Below, piece after piece: positions 1 through 9,233 of a stretch of 64,000 bases of DNA (positions are counted from its first letter, which is position 1; each line of letters begins with the position of its first letter). The position numbers and the translations under genes are program-made. The notes beneath the pieces were generated by a model. That model was not told where the DNA came from and made no database searches. It saw nothing but the letters and a program-made list of their open reading frames with translations. Source of the stretch: Nitzschia sp. DOCU1 (taxonomy: Eukaryota > Bacillariophyta > Bacillariophyceae > Bacillariales > Bacillariaceae); the NCBI GenBank assembly GCA_951394045.1, contig OX595991.1:2976001-3040000 (forward strand). Direction: 5' to 3'.

Positions 1-3000
1 GCGAGTAGTGCTCCTCTGTCAAAGCGTAGCAAGGCTGCCAACTCTTCGAGAATTTGGCTACAATCGCTGAGACATCGTCATGACTCATCGAGGTGGAGAT
101 GACGGCGATATCTGGCCCAGTTCTGCCAACGTTGGGCTTGATGAGGAGATACATTGCAAGGCGACCCTCATTCCCGGGCCTGATCCAGATTGCTGACTGG
201 TTGGCCGTTTGACGGCAGGGTGCACGCTTGTAGTCTCCATTGATACAGGTCGGATCATCTGACTGAATGGTTACCGTGTTCGGCCATTCCTTCCAATTCT
301 TGGGATATAACCACCTGCCTTCCTCGCCTCGCGCCTTGGCATTCTTGAAATGCTCTTTCTGCGGGCCGTTTGCACCATCGGCTCGTAGGCTTCGCTCAGC
401 TACGTCGGTCAGGCCCATTTCGACACGGAACGATGGAGCGGGATCCGATCCAACAACTTTCATCTGCATGGGTACCGCCTTGCCTCGCGCTTTCCATTCG
501 CACTTTTCGGGCGTCCTTGCATTAACAACGACCACAGCACAGCACTCCAGATTACCACGAACCAAAGGTGGAGTTCTAGCAGGGACGTAGGAAATCAATT
601 CTCCCGCCATTCCGATCGCAGGCGATTCGTCAAGGCTCTCCCTCCAAAGTTCGCCCACTGATATTCGGAATTCGGCCACGATCTCGCCAACGCCTTCGTT
701 GTCCCGGGCATTGTAGTGGATGACCCACTTGCGCCGATGGCGTTTGATATTTTGCAGATTGAATACAAACTTCCACAGGTGGGCAACACGATGGACGTCA
801 TTGTTTAAAGAAGCAAGAAAGTCAATGCCTTTTTTGCTAAAGGTCAAGGAGGCCGGGGCGATGGTCCGGAGCTTTGACTGCAAGTGTCCCATGTGATGCT
901 CCTCATAAGTCAGTCGCTTTTCTTCAACTTCGTGGCTAGACATTTGATAGCCGTTGTGAGATCCGAGGCAGTTGCTGCAGCACGAGATGCGACAGATGGA
1001 GCAGTGCATAAACGTATCCGACGTCGAGTTCCGCCCGCTTGACTCACAGGTACACCAAACGGAGGACGCCACTGCTTCAGGCGCCAGCTTGGCCAAGGCA
1101 CCAAAGGCTTCACCGGCGTCAGAGATACTTTCGAAGGAAGGCGGTTCTTCTGGGATGAGGATCGATTCTTTGCGTGGCAACCCACACTCCTTTTCCAAGT
1201 ATTTCATAAGGTCGGACTTTGAAGCGTTTGGCAGTTCCTTGCGGAGTTGAGGGGCGACAACAGCCGCCAACTGCGCCGCACAGACCACTGTCAGAGTCAT
1301 AGCATTGCCAGCTAGATCTCCTAGCTCAACTTCTGTCTCACTTCCCAGCGCAAGTCGGAAATAAGGAATGCCTTGTAACAAAAGCTTTTCGCATCCTAAC
1401 AATGGGCGGCCAAGATTGGAGCAAAAATTCTCTCCTCCAGGGCTGATGCAGCCAGCAATGCCAGGCACCTTGGAACGATGCTTCTCTTTGGAGCAATTTT
1501 GAGAAATGTTCCAGAAGAAGCTGGCAAAGTTTGAGTCATGGCATTCGGCATCGCGAGCAGCGGAAATGTGTAAAATATCCAGCATGTCGAGTTCCCTTTG
1601 CTGCATGGTATTGACATAGTCCAACCAATAGTGAGGAGGAATTTGCTTCTTGCCACGTTCCCCACCCCCAACGTTGGGGCGAGCCATCATTTCAATCCCC
1701 AACCGTTCCCGTGCGATTTTATTGTGCTTGACGTTGGCATTGCCCGACGAGAAGAAATCCATTTCTTGAAAGACGCTTCGTTTGGTGTGGCGTCCCGGTG
1801 GCCCATTCAGAGCTTCTCGAAAGACTCGGATATTATCGTGGTCTAAATCGAGAATAAAAGCTTCCAGTGAGTGCCGCACCGGGCTTTCCAAGTGCTTGAA
1901 AACAGCCTGCCAGTAAATTTCCAAGTCATCGTCGTAATTTTCTGGATCCTTGGGCTGCCAGACAAACATGTAGGTCCGCATGCGAGTTTGCGGTAACCCA
2001 TACTGTTTCGTGTCAACCTTGAAAGTAGTCGTGCAGTAGGTGCATGGTGTTTCAAAAAGAAGTGAATCCTGGTCACGATCAACGGTACTTTGGTTGGCTT
2101 TGAGCAACTCGTCCAGGGTAAACGACGTCATTTTCTTGGGTGGTTGGGCAGATACTAGTCGTCTTGTCCCCGATTTGAGAAATCCCTTGACAACGGCTCC
2201 ACATCGGACTCCCACTTGCATTGGAATTTCAATCGCCACAATGACCTGGTCTCCATCTTTGTTTTTCTGCAATTGAAACTTGAGTTCCTTGATCTTTTCA
2301 TCCCTGGCTGTTGTCTTTTGAACTTTTTTCTTGTCGTCATAGATCGTCGCGAGCTTGACCCGACCCGAAATGTACTCCTGCATCTTTGCCCAAGGCGCCC
2401 CTTCAACGTTTTCAAAGATGCAAAATTGTGGACACTGTTGCAGCGTCAGCTCGACCGTTGCCAAGAATGTTTCTCCCGAGCAACCTTTATCTTCGATATC
2501 GAGTCGCTTCGTCGAATGCAACAAGGAAAAGTTCTTGCACGATGTGCCTGCGACCAAGACATTGATGGGAGGCACAGGCGTGGGTCTTCCGTATACGTCT
2601 CGGGGTGTGTCTTCTGTCATTTTGACGACATCGGGATACAAGGTCGAGTCAAAGTTACGAGCCAAATAGGACTGTTTGAAGGGTTCCTTTTCACAGGAAA
2701 ACTTGTGTTCGACCGCTAATTCCGTGGTAAGATGCAAACGTTCCATCTGTTCTTGTACCATGGTCCATGCCAAGGCCGGGGCGTCTGTTCCACTGCAGAC
2801 AGTTCCTAGACGAATAGGATTCTTCTTATGGCCCAGCGTGTCCTCTGCCTCGAGAGCACGCTGAAACAAAGCTCCAATCTTAAGGATTTGCTCATTGACT
2901 AGATTGTCAATGACATCATCCGTAGCTTCCATACCACAAGGATCCAAGTATTCGTGTTCTTCTTGAATCGTTTCCAAAGACTTGGTCCAAAACACAGGTG

Positions 3001-3847
3001 TGTTGATGGGCTTGAATTGTTCGGCCATGGTCTTTTTCTTGGGCTTGCCGCCGCCCTCACCACCGTCGTCGTCGACGACATTATCAGTATCCTCGTCCTT
3101 GACTTTGGCAGTCTTTTTCTTGCGTGTCGTCGGCAGGGGATTTTTTGCTTTGGACGTACCCTTGGCTCGCCGGGGTTTCTTCTTCTTGTCATCCTCATAG
3201 TCGGATGATTCCACACTCAGAATGTCATCGTCATCATCCACGTCCATATCGCCACTGTCTTCATCTGAGACTGCCACCATGAACTCTTCATCACTACTAC
3301 TATTGTCCTTTGAATGCTGTTTCTTCTTGCTGCTGCTCGAGCTGGCTCTGGATCTTTTGGCAGGGGATGCAGCTGCTTTGCGGCCGCCTTTGCTTGGACG
3401 ACGACGACGACGACTAGATTTGGGCTTGTCAGCCTCTTCACTACTGTAGTCTTCGAGCTCGCTCAAATCCAAGTCATCCGGTTCTTTGTAGCTGCTCACA
3501 GCAGATCGCTTTCGTCGACCAGTTGGAGTTGTGCTGTTGTTTGCAACGTCCTCGGTACTCGTAGTAGTAGTAGCAGCGACACTCTCGGAAATTGCCGATT
3601 CGGACACATTCGGTACATTTTCGTTCTCATCATGATTCATGACGTGTTGTTGCATATCCGATGGATCAAACTCTTCTTGATCGCCGTCTTCGTATTCAAT
3701 CAAGTAAAAGCCTGCCGCCGGATCAAACGATGCGACCGTGCCCTGGAACCAGCCCATGGCTTCAAAGTATTTGCACACTTTCGTTCCTATCGGCCATTCT
3801 TGTTGCTGTGCCTGGCCTTTCGCCTTTTTTGCGGAATTTCGTGGCAT
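1..3847 (-). CDS. DNA cytosine-5 methyltransferase, multidomain, DNMT5-like (partial, C-terminus off the left edge)
   Basis: One reading frame stays open from the ATG at 3847 to the left edge (about 1282 codons, no stop), so the 3' end is missing. Seen in order: a Tudor/PTM-like module at residues 12-65 (ends EYEDGDQEEF); a long acidic, Lys/Ser-rich linker at 70-280; a C5-methylase core with motif I LGTVCSGTDAP (about 345), catalytic loop AGTSCKNFS (about 430, Cys present), motif VI FENVEG (about 478), motif VIII QTRMR (about 622) and motif X GNAMT (about 849). A Cys-rich zinc-binding module follows at 933-960, then about 320 further residues of unassigned sequence. Known from the families: methylase + zinc/RING + SNF2 helicase is the DNMT5 order in fungi and diatoms. 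DNMT5 identity is inference, since the SNF2 part would lie outside. A nuclear maintenance-type DNA methylase is the likely role. The start is the first ATG, before the Tudor module. Confidence 0.85.
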   Translation of the reverse strand, partial: MPRNSAKKAKGQAQQQEWPIGTKVCKYFEAMGWFQGTVASFDPAAGFYLIEYEDGDQEEFDPSDMQQHVMNHDENENVPNVSESAISESVAATTTTSTEDVANNSTTPTGRRKRSAVSSYKEPDDLDLSELEDYSSEEADKPKSSRRRRRPSKGGRKAAASPAKRSRASSSSSKKKQHSKDNSSSDEEFMVAVSDEDSGDMDVDDDDDILSVESSDYEDDKKKKPRRAKGTSKAKNPLPTTRKKKTAKVKDEDTDNVVDDDGGEGGGKPKKKTMAEQFKPINTPVFWTKSLETIQEEHEYLDPCGMEATDDVIDNLVNEQILKIGALFQRALEAEDTLGHKKNPIRLGTVCSGTDAPALAWTMVQEQMERLHLTTELAVEHKFSCEKEPFKQSYLARNFDSTLYPDVVKMTEDTPRDVYGRPTPVPPINVLVAGTSCKNFSLLHSTKRLDIEDKGCSGETFLATVELTLQQCPQFCIFENVEGAPWAKMQEYISGRVKLATIYDDKKKVQKTTARDEKIKELKFQLQKNKDGDQVIVAIEIPMQVGVRCGAVVKGFLKSGTRRLVSAQPPKKMTSFTLDELLKANQSTVDRDQDSLLFETPCTYCTTTFKVDTKQYGLPQTRMRTYMFVWQPKDPENYDDDLEIYWQAVFKHLESPVRHSLEAFILDLDHDNIRVFREALNGPPGRHTKRSVFQEMDFFSSGNANVKHNKIARERLGIEMMARPNVGGGERGKKQIPPHYWLDYVNTMQQRELDMLDILHISAARDAECHDSNFASFFWNISQNCSKEKHRSKVPGIAGCISPGGENFCSNLGRPLLGCEKLLLQGIPYFRLALGSETEVELGDLAGNAMTLTVVCAAQLAAVVAPQLRKELPNASKSDLMKYLEKECGLPRKESILIPEEPPSFESISDAGEAFGALAKLAPEAVASSVWCTCESSGRNSTSDTFMHCSICRISCCSNCLGSHNGYQMSSHEVEEKRLTYEEHHMGHLQSKLRTIAPASLTFSKKGIDFLASLNNDVHRVAHLWKFVFNLQNIKRHRRKWVIHYNARDNEGVGEIVAEFRISVGELWRESLDESPAIGMAGELISYVPARTPPLVRGNLECCAVVVVNARTPEKCEWKARGKAVPMQMKVVGSDPAPSFRVEMGLTDVAERSLRADGANGPQKEHFKNAKARGEEGRWLYPKNWKEWPNTVTIQSDDPTCINGDYKRAPCRQTANQSAIWIRPGNEGRLAMYLLIKPNVGRTGPDIAVISTSMSHDDVSAIVAKFSKSWQPCYALTEEHYS

Positions 3848-4185
3848 GATGGATGTAATGGCGTGAAGGTGGAGGCAATGGATAGCGGATGGTGTCCATG
3901 GTCGCTGCTATCTGGCGATCGGCTATCGGTGGGACGTCGGATCCAAACGTGTATCGTCTGGCCGCTTCCGCTGGCGCGCCAGACCAGCTTCGAGCGTGCC
4001 GATGAGCGCGCCAAAAAGTAATGAGCCGGCATCGCCACAAAAGAAGAGCAGATGCGATCCAAAATCCCAAAATCTCAACGGATGATGCGCCCAAAGATAC
4101 TCTTCGTTGCTTCCATTACCCACAGTCGCTTGTTTGTGTTTCTGGTGTCATCAGAGATAATCATCCTCCAAGAAGTAGTGTCAAA
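3848..4185. promoter_or_regulatory. Shared divergent upstream region between the DNA methylase and the sulfotransferase
   Basis: These 338 bases separate two head-to-head start codons (3847 on -, 4186 on +), so both promoters must lie here or overlap the 5' ends. An in-frame upstream ATG at 4021 belongs to the sulfotransferase frame, but the peptide between 4021 and 4185 looks unlike protein of that family. I see no clear TATA box. Confidence 0.4.
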
Positions 4186-5367
4186 ATGCCAACACACGGT
4201 GGGTCTAGTCGAAATATATGCATGACGATTGCCTTTGTTGGATTTCAACTTTGGCAGCAACTTACGGCACAAGTGGATATTCGTCGGATTGGAACAACGA
4301 CTGCCGTGGGAACCATCCCACTATTCGACAGCCTTCCATTGCAAGATGCCCAGTTAGATCCTTTGGATACTGGATATGAACGATTCGAGTGTATTCCGAA
4401 TATGCCAGCATCCGACGGTTACAACCTACCTATTGGGATTGTTGCGGGGACCATGAAGGGCGGGACACAAAGTCTCATGAAGTTTTTACTGCAACATCCA
4501 CGAATGGCGAGTCGACAGCCAAGTGAAATGCATATTCTTTCGAATCCCCGATTGTTTCGTAATTCAAATCAAGTAGATGTGGCGTCGATTCATGCCAAGT
4601 ATCACGATATGAGTCGACTAACGCACGCCGCTGAAAATGTCGACACAAATGGCACTACCACCAACGCTTTTCTCATGGACAAGTCGCCCGAATATCTATT
4701 GGAAAGTCATGTGGTACCCCAACGAGTCGTATGCGTCTTTGGAAACGCTACCAAAGTGGTCATTGTCTTGCGAAATCCAGTCGATCGAACCATTTCCAAT
4801 TATCATCACAAGAAACGCCATGCGCAATCTATATCCTTTCCAACATTGGAAGAAATGATTCAACAACAAGTTCAAGTCTTGCAACCACTTGGTTTATTGA
4901 ATACTACTAGTTGGACACCACGACAAGAATATCAAATTTGGAGTCGCTTCCAAGACGAACAGGCATCCTCGAAAAGACGAGATGAGACGAGTTATGGAAT
5001 TGTCGCTCGTAGTCTCTATCACATTCAAATCCGTCAATGGTTGGCCGTCTTTCGAGATGCTTTTGGAGTATCACAAATGCGGAATCACTTGCTGATTCTC
5101 GATTCGGAGCAACTCAAAAATGATGACAAGACAAAGACATATCAACGCATTTTGGAGTTTTTGGGATTGCCTTCTGGGAACTTGACAGATTCCATGGACA
5201 AACACAAGGGCAACTATGCCCCCGTGGCAGAGACCACACGACAATGGCTAGAAGAATTGTATGCACCTTCGAATCAACAATTAAAGGAACTATTGGAACC
5301 GTATGGATTGGAAATGAGCTGGACAGCGGCCACGACGACAGAGGCACAAGCTGCAACAGGTATGTAA
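4186..5367 (+). CDS. PAPS-dependent sulfotransferase, type II membrane protein
   Basis: The product (393 aa) transfers sulfate from 3'-phosphoadenosine 5'-phosphosulfate to a hydroxyl or amine, probably on glycans in the Golgi. Seen: a hydrophobic N-terminal segment (residues 14-30) that can act as a signal anchor; the 5'-phosphosulfate loop GIVAGTMKGGTQSL (about 85-98); and the 3'-phosphate motif IVLRNPVDRTISNY (about 194-207) followed by a His/Lys-rich helix. This is the layout of heparan-sulfate-type sulfotransferases (Sulfotransfer_1). The chosen start is the ATG just before the signal anchor; an upstream in-frame ATG at 4021 would add 55 residues of doubtful sequence. The acceptor cannot be read from the sequence. 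Confidence 0.88.
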   Translation: MPTHGGSSRNICMTIAFVGFQLWQQLTAQVDIRRIGTTTAVGTIPLFDSLPLQDAQLDPLDTGYERFECIPNMPASDGYNLPIGIVAGTMKGGTQSLMKFLLQHPRMASRQPSEMHILSNPRLFRNSNQVDVASIHAKYHDMSRLTHAAENVDTNGTTTNAFLMDKSPEYLLESHVVPQRVVCVFGNATKVVIVLRNPVDRTISNYHHKKRHAQSISFPTLEEMIQQQVQVLQPLGLLNTTSWTPRQEYQIWSRFQDEQASSKRRDETSYGIVARSLYHIQIRQWLAVFRDAFGVSQMRNHLLILDSEQLKNDDKTKTYQRILEFLGLPSGNLTDSMDKHKGNYAPVAETTRQWLEELYAPSNQQLKELLEPYGLEMSWTAATTTEAQAATGM

Positions 5368-5661
5368 CAACCGCGAGAGGGGAGGGGAAGAAGAAGGCAC
5401 CAAGGGATGAAAGCAGCAGATATTGTTGGATTGATTACAAGAGAAAGCGCTAGTACAAGTACTGCTCGCTGTGGGGACTCGCACTATCATACGGCATGCG
5501 TCAACGACGAGAACCTTCTAGCTGCTACATGCTTGCAATATTGGCAGCCGGTGTCCTTCATCGGAGCTAGCCCAATCATGATCACACAGGATATCACAAG
5601 AGATCTGGACCTCTTTCTTATCTACTCATCAATTTATGCGACTACTAGCTGTGATAACCAT

Positions 5662-6852
5662 CTACTCGCAGATGTTGGTTTCTGGATTGCAAATGGCCGA
5701 AGCGCAATCTTTAAACGTTGCGCACTCTTCGCCTGTCAAGCGACAATCCCCGCCATCAAACCCACACTCTTCCGCTGCGACTGCAAGATCATACCAGGCA
5801 TCGCAGAATCCGCTGCCAATCATTAATTCGTAGTCATAATGGCAGTCCGGATAGTCGTCAAATGGCACCCAGGTTTCGTAGTTCCACGTACCGTAACTCA
5901 GAAGAAAGAGGATGAACAGGATTGCCACCACCATCAAAGTTCTGTAAAATAGACGCGCTGCTCGACCTTGAGCCGGTCGGGTGCGCAGAAACACAACACC
6001 ACAATAAAATGCTACAAGGGTCACGGAAAAGGAAATTGCCATCACTGCAAAACCAACCCTGGTTCGAAAATGCCACATCAAGATGATGGCAGCCAACAAC
6101 AGCACGGTAGCTCCTATCGAAGCCCCCAAGCCGATTCTCAGTATGCGTCCCTTTGCTGGCTCCGAGGAAGATGAGACACACATGGAAACCGAGTACAAGA
6201 CCGTGGCTATCAAGAGTACACCGTCCGCTGGTGCGTAGCCAAAGGCTTGGGCGTACGTAAGGGTATACGTTGGGATGTTGTTGTATACCAAATTGATCGT
6301 TATACCAACAATATAAAAGCAGATAGCGAATGCATGGAAGACACAAGCTGCAATCAGTATTCCTCGCAAACGACGTTTCTTAACAATGCCCTGTTCTTGC
6401 TCCCTCACGTCGACTGTTTCGGCACAGACGGAATCCGAAACTAGATTCGCCTCAGTGACAACAAGATCTGAGGACGACTTTGACTGCGTAGTAGTCGTTG
6501 TAGTAGTTGTAGCTTGATGGTTTCTTCCTATGCCTGGAACCGAAATTGCCCCTGGCGTTAAGTAATCGTCGTCTTCATCGTCGTCCACCTCTTCTTCATC
6601 ATCTGATTCTGGATCTTCAACGTCACGTTCTCTTTTCGCCAAGCGTGACTCTCTGCTGGTGTTGCTTTTCTTGTTCTTGTTGTGGCGCCTCTTGCTCTTG
6701 CTAGTACTATTCCGATTGGCGCTCGTCTTCATGTCTGACAGTTCCCCCATGTAGGCGGATGTTGCTTCTCCTCGTCTCGTTCTTATCGCGTTGTTTCTGT
6801 TTTGTGACTTTCTGCTGAAGTTGGAGGACCACGACGGAATAAAGCAAGACAT
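5662..6852 (-). CDS. Multi-pass membrane protein with C-terminal LNR/Notch-like module, paralogue 1
   Basis: About 396 aa. Seen: a basic, Ser/Asn-rich N-terminus; an acidic run (SDDEEEVDDDEDDDY); a Thr homopolymer (T8); then about six hydrophobic helices; and a C-terminal module with evenly spaced Cys ending CGFDGGDC, plus a second Cys pair group. FDGGDC is the hallmark end of Lin-12/Notch repeats, which bind calcium. The module follows the last helix, so it would face the lumen or exterior if the N-terminus is cytosolic. Its paralogue lies at 8199-9233 on the other strand. ATG choices are 6852, 6750 or 6732; the last aligns best with the paralogue. Function unknown; a cell-surface or endomembrane role is inference. 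Confidence 0.8.
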   Translation of the reverse strand: MSCFIPSWSSNFSRKSQNRNNAIRTRRGEATSAYMGELSDMKTSANRNSTSKSKRRHNKNKKSNTSRESRLAKRERDVEDPESDDEEEVDDDEDDDYLTPGAISVPGIGRNHQATTTTTTTTQSKSSSDLVVTEANLVSDSVCAETVDVREQEQGIVKKRRLRGILIAACVFHAFAICFYIVGITINLVYNNIPTYTLTYAQAFGYAPADGVLLIATVLYSVSMCVSSSSEPAKGRILRIGLGASIGATVLLLAAIILMWHFRTRVGFAVMAISFSVTLVAFYCGVVFLRTRPAQGRAARLFYRTLMVVAILFILFLLSYGTWNYETWVPFDDYPDCHYDYELMIGSGFCDAWYDLAVAAEECGFDGGDCRLTGEECATFKDCASAICNPETNICE

Positions 6853-7085
6853 ACCAGGTACGCGTCTTCTCACTACTTTCGAAATCGGTATCCCGAACGG
6901 TAGAAGTTGTGATCCGAAGCCTCTTTATTAGTACTTCTTCGGCAGGCATCCCCTGTCTGGCCGGTAGATGATGCCAGGTTCATGTACGCTTTTTTATTCA
7001 TAGTAATGCGAAGGTGTTAGCATAGGATTCGTATGGTGCCAACTTACAAATTATGCCCATCATAGTAGCAATTCAACAGTCCAGG

Positions 7086-7111
7086 TTTCCTGCAAACGCA
7101 AAAACTGCGGA
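7086..7111 (+). repeat. Left arm of a 26-bp inverted repeat
   Basis: Reads TTTCCTGCAAACGC... and its reverse complement recurs at 7944-7969 with one mismatch in 26. The arms lie about 0.83 kb apart between two divergent paralogous genes. Confidence 0.85.
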
Positions 7112-7174
7112 CTTTGTGACAAAAACAGGTTATGAAGGCCTTCGCATCGCAGAATTCGCGAAAACTGGCATTTT

Positions 7175-7219
7175 ACTTTGTGACAAAATGGTGGTTTCAC
7201 CACCGTTTTGTGAGAAAGT
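7175..7219. repeat. Imperfect hairpin with 21-bp arms
   Basis: ACTTTGTGACAAAATGGTGG at 7175 pairs with ACCACCGTTTTGTGAGAAAG at 7199 across a 3-nt loop, with three mismatches over about 21 bp. The motif ACTTTGTGACAAAA also occurs nearby at 7111. Confidence 0.75.
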
Positions 7220-7913
7220 CTCTTAGGTACAAATTTTACATACGCGATAGACTTTTTGCCTATTCGGGCCCAAAGATTAACACCGCGCCCAAAAATTAAT
7301 AAGCCCCCCTTTGCAGCCTCATTGTCTCGCGAAAAAGCACGGAATTCGACTCAATGCGCATTTCGTGGCGACGGCGTCGTCACATATCCTTCCAGACGAC
7401 AACTACCGATACTTCAACAGACAAAGAGAGAACGAAGAGGTATGCTGCCCTTCAGGTGGGGTCTTTCTCCTCTCTCCTTAGAAGAGAAAAGCTATACAAA
7501 CTTTGCATGCACTCACGCGTTGTTAACCCACGTATTATGAAATCGCGTGTTACAGGTACGAGTGTTCTGAAATCGCGTCTTATTAAATTGCGAGTTGAAA
7601 GCCTCAGTGTTTCGAAACTACGAGTTAACTGTGATAGTGAATACTTAATTCGGAAGCGAACCTCTCGGCCAAATTACGAGATTCAGCGTCTAATGCGCAA
7701 ATATATCGAAGTTTCGTCTAATCAGGTTTTACGAAATCACGTATCACACGCCTCAGTGTTGCGAAACTTATAGTTAAAGGTAATAAAAAATATTTAACGT
7801 CGGCGCCGGGTGGGGTGGGTCGATTCGGTCACCGCATGGGAAGGCCAAAACTGGCACGAGAAGTGCCGAATGCAGGAAGCATGCGCGGCAGCACTTTTTT
7901 TCGATGTGGTTTC

Positions 7914-7937
7914 TGCGGAGAAATCGATTTCTCCGCA
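7914..7937. repeat. Perfect 24-bp palindrome
   Basis: TGCGGAGAAATC followed by its exact reverse complement GATTTCTCCGCA. It is immediately upstream of the right arm of the inverted pair. It may be a dimeric transcription-factor site or a small-element terminus. Confidence 0.8.
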
Positions 7938-7943
7938 CAAACT

Positions 7944-7969
7944 TCCGCACTTTTTGCGTTTGCAGGAAA
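7944..7969 (-). repeat. Right arm of a 26-bp inverted repeat
   Basis: Partner of 7086-7111 (25 of 26 positions complementary). It could be a remnant of the inverted duplication that made the gene pair, a terminal repeat of a small mobile element, or a shared promoter element. Confidence 0.85.
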
Positions 7970-8198
7970 CGCCTAGTGTTCCTTTCTGTTGACGCAGCAA
8001 CACGCTATTTACGAAAATACCGGGGCATATTCAAACTTGAAGTGCTTGGAATCCCGAACCCACGAGATCGCCGTATTTGCCCGTTTTCATGTTTCTGCGT
8101 TTGGGGTTTGATCCGACCAATGGAAGGATGACTTGCGCCATAAAACGAGGAAACATAAGCTACCTAGCCTAAGACCCCAACGTAAAAGGAATTCAAGC

Positions 8199-9233
8199 AT
8201 GAAACACGAAACCCTGGAAGACCAAAACGAGAAGAATGCAGTTAACAGCAGGAGGCTCCGCAAGGAAAGCGCGAAGCACCAGCAAGCGAACAGCAGCAAA
8301 AAACGAACTTTGTTGGAAGTCGAACATTGTGACATCGAAAACCAGGAGTCCGATGACGATGACGAAGAAGAATTAGACGATGAAGATGACTACATAGTCT
8401 CTCCTCTTACGACTGTCGTCCCGCCCAACTCATCAAATCCTCTGATTGAGGCCAAGCTTGTGTTCGATCCCGTTCATGCCGACCCTGTTGACACCGAAGA
8501 ACAGGAAGAGGTAATTGTTCAGACCCACCGTTACTTCAAATTGTTGATTTCGGTTTTAGTCTTTGATGGTCTGGCAATCACCGCGTCGTTGATTGGTGTT
8601 GCAGCGATCTTTTTTGTACAAAATCATCCTACCGGCAAATGGGGCGCAATCGTCTTTGGCTACATCCCAGCGGACTGCTTTCTTTTTATTTCAACGATAT
8701 TATACTCTGTCTCAATGTGGGTTGCTGCCAGAGATCCAGCCAAGCAACTCATGTTACGGACAGGCTTCGGGGCTTTGGTCGGAGCTACTCTGGGGTTGCT
8801 AGTTGCCATTGTATTGCTCTGGAAAGTTCGGACCAAGCTTGGATTTGTGTTGATGGTAATTGCCTTTGCCTTGACGATTGTATCGTTTTACTGGACGCTT
8901 CTCTTGCGCAAACAAATGGCGCAACAAGAAGGTGGACAACGACGATGTTATCGAGTCTCGATGGTGGTGGCGATTCTTGTCATCCTCTTTCTCTTGACGT
9001 ATGGGACTTGGACTTATGAATCTGACCTTCCGATAGACAACTACCCCGACTGTGTCGTTCCAAACGATTTTTTCGTAGGCGATGGAGTGTGCGATGGGCT
9101 TGATGATCCGGCATATGCGACGGAAGCTTGCGGATTTGACGGCGGGGACTGTCGCTTGACAGGTGAAAACTGTTTGTCTTTAATAGAATGTGCTTCGGGT
9201 TTCTGTGATCCAAACACCCGCACCTGTCAGTAG
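8199..9233 (+). CDS. Multi-pass membrane protein with C-terminal LNR/Notch-like module, paralogue 2
   Basis: 344 aa from the ATG at 8199; the frame extends further 5' without an ATG. Architecture matches the gene at 5662-6852: charged N-terminus with an acidic block (ESDDDDEEELDDEDDY), six hydrophobic helices, then an LNR-like tail with VGDGVCD and CGFDGGDC and a final group of four Cys. Shared stretches include SFYW/AFYC-type helix ends, LTYGTW/LSYGTW before the tail, and CGFDGGDCRLTGE. The two proteins are clearly homologous but well diverged. The function is unknown. Confidence 0.8.
   Translation: MKHETLEDQNEKNAVNSRRLRKESAKHQQANSSKKRTLLEVEHCDIENQESDDDDEEELDDEDDYIVSPLTTVVPPNSSNPLIEAKLVFDPVHADPVDTEEQEEVIVQTHRYFKLLISVLVFDGLAITASLIGVAAIFFVQNHPTGKWGAIVFGYIPADCFLFISTILYSVSMWVAARDPAKQLMLRTGFGALVGATLGLLVAIVLLWKVRTKLGFVLMVIAFALTIVSFYWTLLLRKQMAQQEGGQRRCYRVSMVVAILVILFLLTYGTWTYESDLPIDNYPDCVVPNDFFVGDGVCDGLDDPAYATEACGFDGGDCRLTGENCLSLIECASGFCDPNTRTCQ

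Larger units (their letters stand above)
6853..8198. promoter_or_regulatory. Divergent intergenic region between LNR paralogues, with hairpins and an inverted repeat pair
   Basis: 1.35 kb with no convincing gene. It holds the hairpin at 7175-7219, a 26-bp near-perfect inverted pair (7086-7111 and 7944-7969), a perfect 24-bp palindrome at 7914-7937 and loosely repeated GAAATCGCGT-like words at about 7550-7740. Both flanking paralogues point away from it, so it must contain both promoters. Confidence 0.6.

Noticed and set aside
2216..2719. 167-codon ORF on the plus strand inside the DNA methylase gene
   Set aside because: It is antisense to a continuous methylase frame with conserved motifs; composition is Cys/Phe-rich and unlike a protein.
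3314..4021. 235-codon plus-strand ORF over the methylase 5' end
   Set aside because: Shadow of the low-complexity acidic linker on the opposite strand.
4021..4185. Extra 55 residues at the N-terminus of the sulfotransferase
   Set aside because: The peptide is basic and unlike a signal or transit peptide, while the ATG at 4186 directly precedes the signal anchor.
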